DNA from: H2-BAC3 sp045863035
GTDB lineage: Bacteria; Bacteroidota; Ignavibacteria; Ignavibacteriales; Ignavibacteriaceae
Direction: 5' to 3'
Assembly: GCA_045863035.1 (NCBI GenBank)
Contig: BTUV01000037.1
Location: 1 to 26,227 of the forward strand
DNA length: 26,227 nt
Shown piece by piece: positions 20,966-26,227 of this stretch. Under the pieces are notes generated by a model. The model was not told where the DNA came from. It did not search any database and saw nothing but the letters and a program-made list of their open reading frames with translations. Made by a program: the position numbers and the translations under genes. Numbering within the stretch: position 1 is the first letter of the stretch; each line of letters begins with the position of its first letter.

Positions 20966-21040
20966 GAATCCGGAGGATTCATAAATTGGTAGAAATATAT
21001 CATGGGCAAACATATCCAAAATGAACCGCGAGAGCGGTGG
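20966..21040 (+). repeat. Two-hairpin repeat element, copy 2
   Basis: Hairpin I is perfect here: GAATCC-GGA-GGATTC (20966-20980). The tail CATAAATTGGTAGAAAT and spacer match copy 1. Hairpin II is ACCGC-GAGA-GCGGT (21025-21038). The stem is identical to copy 1 while the loop differs (GTTA versus GAGA, a GNRA tetraloop), as expected if the stem is under constraint. Confidence 0.75.
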
Positions 21041-21136
21041 TCTGTTATTTGAAGAGAGCATAGTAGGGAAAGGGCGCGTTAATTTTGTTTTTGAAAAATT
21101 AATAATTCACAAATCATAACTCCTCATTCAAATGGT

Positions 21137-22207
21137 TCACCCGTCTGTTTCATCAACAATCACATACTTGGGTCTGTTACCTGATTTTTTCATCAGTTCA
21201 TTAATTTCTTTCTTTAGCTCAATCATCGTAAGTTCGCGTCCGACTGTCAGGCGGTGAAACATTTCCAGTTCCTCAACTCTGCTTTTAAGAATTTCGGCGG
21301 CTTTCTTCCGGTCTGTTATATCATTTGCTAAAACCAATCGTGCTTTTTTACCGAGGAAATTGATGCTATGGGAAACTATTTCAACCACAAAGACATCCCC
21401 GTTTTTCTTCTTATGTTTCCACTCACCGGAAAATGAATATGTATCAGCTTCCTGATGCAGATTTTCAGTCAGTCTTTGCAACTCCTCCTCAGGTCTTATA
21501 TCTCCCAGACCCATCTTTAGAAATTCGTCTCGTGTGTAACCATATTTCTCAACTGCTGATTGATTCACTTCAAGAAAACGTAAACTCTCCAAATCGTAAA
21601 CCCACATCGGGTGCGGGTTACTCTCAAAGAGAAGGCGATATTTTTGTTCACTTTCCGATACCTTGTCATTAATCTCCGACTGCTGCAATTTCTGTGATGT
21701 TAAATCACTGATAAGCAGGGTCATATTCAAAAGGAAATCCATAACCGCTTTAACACGATCTTCCGAAACAACCGGAACGCTACTCAACGCCTCCAGATAA
21801 CTGCTTTCGTCAAAACCATACTCCCGTGCCTGATTTTTGAAAAAATCAATATCGGGTTTTTCAAAAAAGAACTGCCCTGAAAAAAGATTCCCGATATGCT
21901 CTCCGTTAATAATAATCGGAACAGCAACATCAAAAAGTCCATTCAGGCAGGGATAAACAAAAAATTCCGCTCCGCCTCTCATTTTATTAGCCAGTGTAGT
22001 ATCACTTATCGTGCATTTTTCAGCAGTCACCGGATGTACACGATGAAACTCAGTGCATATTTTACGCCAGCCGGATTTCGATAATACATTTCCGTCCAGG
22101 TCAAGAATAGCTGCCACGAAACCTGTGGACTTATTAAATCCTTCAAGCAGCTTATCTATTCTTTCAATATCTAAAAAATCAATAATTCTCTGTTCCATCG
22201 CCTTCAT
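21137..22207 (-). CDS. PocR-PAS sensor protein without output domain
   Basis: A 356-aa soluble sensor. Residues about 11-172 form a PocR domain, a ligand-sensing PAS-like fold: DIERIDKLLEGFNKSTGFVA, then Cys51, Cys65 and Cys87 (YPCLNGLFDVAVPI), which may bind metal or a small ligand. A PAS domain follows at about 185-307 (YRLLFESNPHPMWVYD, VEKYGYTRDEFL, ITDRKKA). The C-terminus (about 308-345) is a coiled coil, VEELEMFHRLTVGRELTMIE, of the sort that links PAS units to kinases, but no kinase, GGDEF or DNA-binding domain follows before the stop. Such short endings occur in intact proteins, so truncation is not certain. It could act with a separate kinase. The ATG at 22207 is used; ATG at 22198 is also possible. 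Confidence 0.85.
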   Translation of the reverse strand: MKAMEQRIIDFLDIERIDKLLEGFNKSTGFVAAILDLDGNVLSKSGWRKICTEFHRVHPVTAEKCTISDTTLANKMRGGAEFFVYPCLNGLFDVAVPIIINGEHIGNLFSGQFFFEKPDIDFFKNQAREYGFDESSYLEALSSVPVVSEDRVKAVMDFLLNMTLLISDLTSQKLQQSEINDKVSESEQKYRLLFESNPHPMWVYDLESLRFLEVNQSAVEKYGYTRDEFLKMGLGDIRPEEELQRLTENLHQEADTYSFSGEWKHKKKNGDVFVVEIVSHSINFLGKKARLVLANDITDRKKAAEILKSRVEELEMFHRLTVGRELTMIELKKEINELMKKSGNRPKYVIVDETDG

Positions 22208-22278
22208 CGACCGATTTCGTTATTTATGAACTATAAATAAAATACAAATTCAAACAACTTATATTGCCTCAGCGCACA

Positions 22279-23304
22279 CTATAAAAACCTGCCTGAAATC
22301 ATGTAACCGCATTGGAAACACTTTCCCCCGTCCAAACGATTCACTGTTACATCATGCCAGCTTCGCTTAATCAGCTCCTTTCCGCAGGAAGGGCAGAGGG
22401 TAACCTGACCTTCATCCCAGTGGATGTTTCCCGTATATACATATTTGATGCCTGCTGATTTCGCAAGCGAGAACGCCCGCTTAACCGTGGCAGGAGGTGT
22501 TGGTTTTTTATAAAGCATCTTATAATCAGGATGAAATGCCGTAAAATGAAGAGGCAGATCATCCCCCAGGTGTTCAAGAATCCAGCCGCACATTTTTTTA
22601 ATTTCATCATCCGAATCATTCTCGTCCGGAATCAGTAGTGTGGTAATCTCCGTATGTATATCCGTTTCATGACGAAGCCAGATTAAGGTATCAAGAATAT
22701 CCTGTAAATGGCTGACGGTCAGTTTCCGGTAAAAGTGCTCGCTGAATGCTTTCAGATCAACATTAGCCGCGGATATATCACGGAAGACTTCTTTTCGCGC
22801 GGCTTTGTCTATATATCCGGCGGTAACCATCACGGGATGAATTCCCTCTTCCCTTGCGAGCCGCGCAATATCAATAAGATACTCCCCGAAAATGACAGGG
22901 TCATTATAAGTAAAAGCAATTGATGGTGTATGATATTGTTTTGCAAGCGCGACTACCTGCTCCGGTGTAACAAAGAGCGCCCCGTTTTCATCTGATTTCG
23001 CTTTGCTGACAGACCAGTTCTGGCAGAATTTGCAGCCGAGATTGCAGCCCGCGGTTCCAAAACTCAGAATCTTTGAACCGGGAAGGAAGTGGTTAAGCGG
23101 TTTTTTTTCGATGGGGTCTATGGCAAACCCGGTCGGTCTGCCATAGCCCGATGTATATAATATATTGTTGTGGTTCTGCCGTATATAACAGAAACCATGC
23201 TGCCCCTCGCCGATAGTGCAGTATCGTGGACAGAGGGTGCAGAGTAGTTTGCCGGAGTTGTGCTCCTCCCACCAGAGAGCTCTGTGAAGTCCGGCCTGCT
23301 CCAT
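22279..23304 (-). CDS. amrS: AmmeMemoRadiSam-system radical SAM enzyme (AmrS-like)
   Basis: A 341-aa radical SAM protein. The 4Fe-4S/SAM motif is CNLGCKFC (Cys87, Cys91, Cys94) in GTAGCNLGCKFCQNW. A Cys-rich N-terminus (Cys22, Cys25, Cys29, Cys39) and a C-terminal zinc-ribbon-like part (CPSCGKELIKRSW and CFQCGYMISG) are typical of AmrS and the related pyruvate formate-lyase-activating-like group. GYGRPTGFAIDPIEKKPL (53-70) and HTEITTLLIPDEND are further family marks. AmrS usually goes with AMMECR1 and MEMO domain proteins (AmrA, AmrB); neither is in the window. It lies 5 nt after the TlpA-like gene and is probably co-transcribed. The exact reaction is not settled. Confidence 0.9.
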   Translation of the reverse strand: MEQAGLHRALWWEEHNSGKLLCTLCPRYCTIGEGQHGFCYIRQNHNNILYTSGYGRPTGFAIDPIEKKPLNHFLPGSKILSFGTAGCNLGCKFCQNWSVSKAKSDENGALFVTPEQVVALAKQYHTPSIAFTYNDPVIFGEYLIDIARLAREEGIHPVMVTAGYIDKAARKEVFRDISAANVDLKAFSEHFYRKLTVSHLQDILDTLIWLRHETDIHTEITTLLIPDENDSDDEIKKMCGWILEHLGDDLPLHFTAFHPDYKMLYKKPTPPATVKRAFSLAKSAGIKYVYTGNIHWDEGQVTLCPSCGKELIKRSWHDVTVNRLDGGKCFQCGYMISGRFL

Positions 23305-23309
23305 CGCTG

Positions 23310-25199
23310 TTATTTTACCATGGCAACCATGGCTTCAATTTCCTTAACCATGTGATCGGTATTACCTGAAAATCCAACTGACTTAAAGCGGATGTTTCCG
23401 TTTTTATCAATGATAAACTTTGTCGGGATGCCCTGCACGCCAAACTCCCCTATTACTTTATTTTCATAATCCATCAGCACGTGAAATGTATATTTTTTCT
23501 TCGCGATGAAATCCTCAGCGTTGGTTTTTTTATCAGTCACTCGCTCCCACGCATTAATGAAAAGAAATTTCACACCTTCATCTTTTGAGAACTTGTCAAC
23601 CGCGTTCTGCATACCGGGGAAAGACTGCAGACAGGGTCCGCACCAGGTAGCCCAAAAATCCACAATCACGGTTTTACCCTTATAATCAGCAAGAGAAACT
23701 TCTTTACCGTTCAGGTCAACCAGAGTGAATTGCGGAGCCGGCTCATGTATCAGTTCCTTTTCCAGTTTACTGATAAGTTTATCGCGCTGCGGTTTTTCCA
23801 GTACCGAAAGATATTCGGCAAATCCGTTCTCACTGCCGTTTTTCTGTATATATGCTTTGCGCAGAGTTTCTGTTACATCCGTATTATCATATCCGCGCGA
23901 AACAGCATCCTCGCAGATTTTTATCGCTTCGGCAGTTTTTCCCACTGCCAGCAGCAGCCGTGAGTGAAGCGCGTTATATTTATCATCTTTCCCTTTTGCG
24001 AATGAATAATTTTCTTCCATGATCGCAAGCGCTTCGGCCGTTTTACCAAGACGTTCAAGTAATAGCGCTTTGACGTGCAGATTCATTGCAATAACTGAAG
24101 CGCGGCTTTCATTCCACTCAGCAATGCTTTCAGTGGCTCCCTTTTTCTCTGTCGGGTTTTCATATTCAGCCCTTGCTTTCGCGATACCCATCTCAGCCAC
24201 GTTGAGCGCCGTCTGTGCATCATACTCTTCCTCATACATTCTGAGCGAAAGCATATAATAGCGATACGGCATCACCTTATCCTTATGGATGTCTATATAT
24301 CTGATTGCCTCATCATATTTTTTGTTGTCACGGTACCAGTTAATAATCAAATCATTCAGATCATTGAGATAATCACTAACCGGATAGTCCTTTCTGAATT
24401 TATCAGCAAGCTCAAGTTTTTTGGTAATATCCTGTTCGCGGTAAAACTCATTAAACTGTACACGCTGGAAATAAACCGCCCGCGGATATCCTTCCTTAAA
24501 AGCAGCTTTAACTTCATTTACCTTCTCAGGATTCTTGCGGTTTGTGTAGTAAGCAATGAGGAATGTATATTCATCTTCTGTTTTATCAGATGCTGCTTCA
24601 ATTTCTGCAACAACAGACGAAAGCAGCGCTTCAACATCCTTTCCTTTAACTGCATTCAGTAAATTAAGATAGGGCTGCGCAAATTCTCTCTGCAAACCGG
24701 GATGTTTTTCCAGATCATTTTTCATCAGTGCATACGCTTTCTCCGAATCTTTTTTCAGATCAAGCGCCCCTTCAGCCCAGTTAACCATTGCATAAGCCAT
24801 TCCGGCATCAGAACCGGGAATTGGAAGTGCGTCTTTGCCATGCACTTGAACATAGTAGCCAAAGCCATTATTGTTTTCTGTTTCATCGCCATCTTTAATG
24901 ATAAGCAGCCCGCCGCGCATTCCTTCTGAAAGAGTAAAGGACGCAGTATATCCCTTCCCGTTTTTTTTCATCGGATAATCTTTTGTATCAGTCAGATTAG
25001 CTTTGTATTCATACACTTTCAGAACCACATCTCTTTCATCCGGTTGTGCATCCGGGAGGTAATACACCGTTACCTCCTCGCCTGCCAGAGGTTTCTGGTT
25101 TGAGAGGGCAAATTTTTGCGTGTACTCCGGGACGGAACCGCATCCGGCAAGAATCAGCAGGAAAGCAGGAAGCAGGGTTATTCTTTTCATCTTATTCAT
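23310..25199 (-). CDS. TlpA-family thioredoxin lipoprotein with TPR-like middle region
   Basis: A 629-aa lipoprotein. Signal and lipobox LLILAGC give Cys20 as the lipidated residue. Residues about 30-125 look like a beta-rich N-terminal domain. About 135-480 is all-helical and TPR-like (YDEAIRYIDIHKDK, LGKTAEALAIMEENY, VGKTAEAIKICEDA). The C-terminal domain (about 485-629) is a TlpA/ResA-type thioredoxin: APQFTLVDLNGKEVSLADY, WATWCGPC with Cys520 and Cys523, and cis-Pro592 in GIPTKFI. It would reduce disulfides or act on envelope proteins. Because a CcmG-type reductant is not otherwise present, it is a conceivable partner of the ccm genes, but it is 4 kb from their operon. It precedes amrS by 5 nt. 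The start may be ATG 25199 or 25190. Confidence 0.9.
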   Translation of the reverse strand: MNKMKRITLLPAFLLILAGCGSVPEYTQKFALSNQKPLAGEEVTVYYLPDAQPDERDVVLKVYEYKANLTDTKDYPMKKNGKGYTASFTLSEGMRGGLLIIKDGDETENNNGFGYYVQVHGKDALPIPGSDAGMAYAMVNWAEGALDLKKDSEKAYALMKNDLEKHPGLQREFAQPYLNLLNAVKGKDVEALLSSVVAEIEAASDKTEDEYTFLIAYYTNRKNPEKVNEVKAAFKEGYPRAVYFQRVQFNEFYREQDITKKLELADKFRKDYPVSDYLNDLNDLIINWYRDNKKYDEAIRYIDIHKDKVMPYRYYMLSLRMYEEEYDAQTALNVAEMGIAKARAEYENPTEKKGATESIAEWNESRASVIAMNLHVKALLLERLGKTAEALAIMEENYSFAKGKDDKYNALHSRLLLAVGKTAEAIKICEDAVSRGYDNTDVTETLRKAYIQKNGSENGFAEYLSVLEKPQRDKLISKLEKELIHEPAPQFTLVDLNGKEVSLADYKGKTVIVDFWATWCGPCLQSFPGMQNAVDKFSKDEGVKFLFINAWERVTDKKTNAEDFIAKKKYTFHVLMDYENKVIGEFGVQGIPTKFIIDKNGNIRFKSVGFSGNTDHMVKEIEAMVAMVK

Positions 25200-25266
25200 T
25201 TGGATCTTTTCACTCTACAGTTTTTCTTAAATTGCAAATTTAAAAGTAAACAATGAAAGGCAGATT
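25200..25266. promoter_or_regulatory. Divergent intergenic region between the TlpA lipoprotein and hydrolase genes
   Basis: 67 bp between two divergent starts. It includes AAATTGCAAATTT, an inverted repeat (AAATT/AATTT) at about 25231-25243, and GAAAGG 6-7 nt before the hydrolase ATG as its ribosome binding site. No convincing promoter pair is seen. Confidence 0.4.
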
Positions 25267-26061
25267 ATGAATATGATAAGAGGTCAGGCATTCAGTACCT
25301 TTGGCAACCCAAAGAATCAGCCCCTGGTATTTTTACACGGATTTCCCCTGAGCAGCAGCATGTGGCAGAAGCAAATTCCGGTTTTGCAGGAGAACTACTA
25401 CTGCGTGACTCCCGATTTCCGGGGTCTCGGTCGCTCCCTCCCCACAACAGGTCTCCAGACGATGGAAGGTTATGCAGACGATATTCTCTTCCTTATCGAA
25501 ACACTTTACCTCAAAAAACCTGTGCTTTGCGGGCTTTCCATGGGGGGATATGCTGCACTCCGGATTGCAGAGCGGGCGCCGGAGATGTTTTCAGGGCTGA
25601 TTCTCTGCGATACAAAATCTGCCTCCGACCCGGATGAAGTTAAACTGCGCAGAGCCGCTGCCATAAAACGGATTCAGCAGGAAGGAGCCGAGGGGTATAT
25701 CAGAGATTTTGTAAAAGGGATTTTTTACCAGTCATTTATAGAAAAGTATGTGGCAGAGTTTGACAGTAATTTAGCCCAGTGGGTAAAAAATCCGCCGGAG
25801 GGAGTAATCGGGGCACTTCTGGCGATGATGGGCAGAACCGATACCACCGAAGCGGTAAAGAATTTTCCATTCCCGGTGCTCTGCCTCTGTGGCGCGTATG
25901 ATGCCATGACGCCCCCTTCCCTGATGAAAGATCTGGCGCGCCTTGCCCCGCAGGGGGAATTTTATGAAGTCCCCGAAGCCGGACACATGTCCCCTCTGGA
26001 AAACCCGGACGCGGTGAACAGAAAAATCGGAGAGTTTTTGGAATTAAAAATTAAGAATTAA
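25267..26061 (+). CDS. Alpha/beta hydrolase
   Basis: A 264-aa cytoplasmic alpha/beta hydrolase. The oxyanion motif HGFP is at 24-27, the nucleophile elbow GLSMGG at 89-94 with Ser91, the acid is likely Asp212 in CGAYDAMTP, and the catalytic His240 is in EAGHMSPLE. DFRGLGRS (50-57) and a lid region at about 115-190 are typical. The closest functional classes are 3-oxoadipate enol-lactonase-like, carboxylesterase or haloperoxidase-like enzymes; substrate unknown. GAAAGG lies upstream of the ATG. The last codons (ELKIKN) are made of ATTAAAA/ATTAAGA heptads that continue past the stop, so the repeat array has reached into the coding end. Confidence 0.92.
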   Translation: MNMIRGQAFSTFGNPKNQPLVFLHGFPLSSSMWQKQIPVLQENYYCVTPDFRGLGRSLPTTGLQTMEGYADDILFLIETLYLKKPVLCGLSMGGYAALRIAERAPEMFSGLILCDTKSASDPDEVKLRRAAAIKRIQQEGAEGYIRDFVKGIFYQSFIEKYVAEFDSNLAQWVKNPPEGVIGALLAMMGRTDTTEAVKNFPFPVLCLCGAYDAMTPPSLMKDLARLAPQGEFYEVPEAGHMSPLENPDAVNRKIGEFLELKIKN

Positions 26062-26140
26062 AAATGAGTGATTAGTATATATAATTAGTAATTAGTAGTT
26101 AGTAATTAGTAGTTAGTAATTAGTAGTTAGTAATTAGTAA
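26045..26140. repeat. AT-rich heptad array overlapping the hydrolase 3' end
   Basis: From inside the last codons: ATTAAAA, ATTAAGA, ATTAAAA, then ATTAGTA. After about 26083 there are alternating ATTAGTA and GTTAGTA 7-mers, seven in a row. This is the longest clean run of the TAATTAG family in the window. Confidence 0.85.
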
Positions 26141-26147
26141 AATTTTA

Positions 26148-26227
26148 ATCCCGAAGGGATGACATTATTCTAGAAACAAAAAAAACAAAACAAAAACCAA
26201 CCCCGAAGGGGTGACATTATTATAGAA
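26148..26227 (+). repeat. Two hairpin-tail repeats with compensatory base change
   Basis: Copy 1: ATCCC-GAA-GGGAT (26148-26160) then GACATTATTCTAGAA. Copy 2: ACCCC-GAA-GGGGT (26200-26212) then GACATTATTATAGAA, cut by the window edge. The two differ at the second stem pair (T-A versus C-G), so base pairing is kept. An A-rich spacer (26176-26199) separates them. Confidence 0.8.

Larger units (their letters stand above)
20640..21136. other. Gene-free region packed with hairpin-bearing repeats
   Basis: About 500 bp without a credible gene between the antitoxin promoter and the PocR-PAS gene. It holds at least five related repeat copies in both orientations, listed separately, plus the perfect hairpin at 20841-20857. 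The remainder (21041-21136) is AT-rich and unremarkable. A reading frame crosses the repeats at 20774-20992 but its translation only mirrors them. Confidence 0.6.

Noticed and set aside
20774..20992. 72-aa plus-strand frame in the repeat cluster
   Set aside because: Its translation only mirrors the inverted repeat copies; no ribosome binding site and no domain-like composition.
20703..21040. CRISPR or integron attC cluster
   Set aside because: Copies lie in both orientations at irregular distances, there is no cas or integrase gene, and attC core sites were not recognised.
23310..25199. Assignment as CcmG
   Set aside because: It has the thioredoxin domain, but the lipoprotein anchor, large helical middle region and separate operon do not fit a dedicated CcmG; only a possible functional link is suggested.

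Overview
The window looks like a chromosomal segment of a Bacteroidota/Chlorobi-group bacterium, most likely Ignavibacteria. This is inferred from three things: C-terminal type IX secretion (T9SS) sorting domains of the QNFPNPFNP kind, an EF-P whose tip loop reads PGNWRAF (a Chlorobi-like PGN loop, from memory), and intergenic DNA full of AT-rich short repeats. No tRNA, rRNA, CRISPR array, phage gene or transposase gene was seen. A run of exactly 100 N at 1482-1581 is an assembly gap inside a heptanucleotide array.

Layout. 51-1100 (-) is an NAD-dependent sugar epimerase with a structured upstream region. A repeat-rich stretch follows, then a small membrane protein with an internal duplication (1756-2523, +) and a secreted cyanophycinase-like S51 peptidase with a T9SS tail (2651-4714, +). 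A 60-bp tandem repeat built from half-terminators separates it from efp (4985-5548, -). Next come a large hybrid histidine kinase (5761-8436, -) and a divergent PAP2 phosphatase (8569-9117, +).

9332-19316 (-) is one tightly packed ten-gene block: BamD-like lipoprotein, acyl-CoA thioesterase, FG-GAP repeat protein, T9SS-tailed metalloprotease, then ccmA, ccmB, ccmC, ccmD (a 43-aa gene), ccmE and ccmF. Stops and starts mostly overlap. The ccm part is a System I cytochrome c maturation set with a Cys-type CcmE (CxxxY); CcmH, CcmI and a dedicated CcmG are absent from the window. Upstream of this block lies a RES/Xre (ParS-like) toxin-antitoxin pair (19655-20542, -) with a candidate promoter and operator, followed by a cluster of hairpin-bearing repeats. 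Then come a PocR-PAS sensor without an output domain (21137-22207, -), an AmrS-like radical SAM enzyme (22279-23304, -) directly behind a TlpA-type thioredoxin lipoprotein (23310-25199, -), and a divergent alpha/beta hydrolase (25267-26061, +). The window ends in heptad repeats and a second type of hairpin repeat.

The most unusual content is non-coding. (1) Almost every intergenic region carries degenerate arrays with a strict 7-bp period, in several sequence families. (2) A family of short hairpins with a conserved 3' tail occurs at 20673-21040 and 26148-26227; two copies differ by a compensatory base-pair change, which suggests selection on structure. (3) A 60-bp tandem repeat duplicates only the left arm of a terminator. 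(4) Coding sequences seem enriched for TATATA through Tyr/Ile neighbours. These come from reading the sequence by eye and need computational confirmation.
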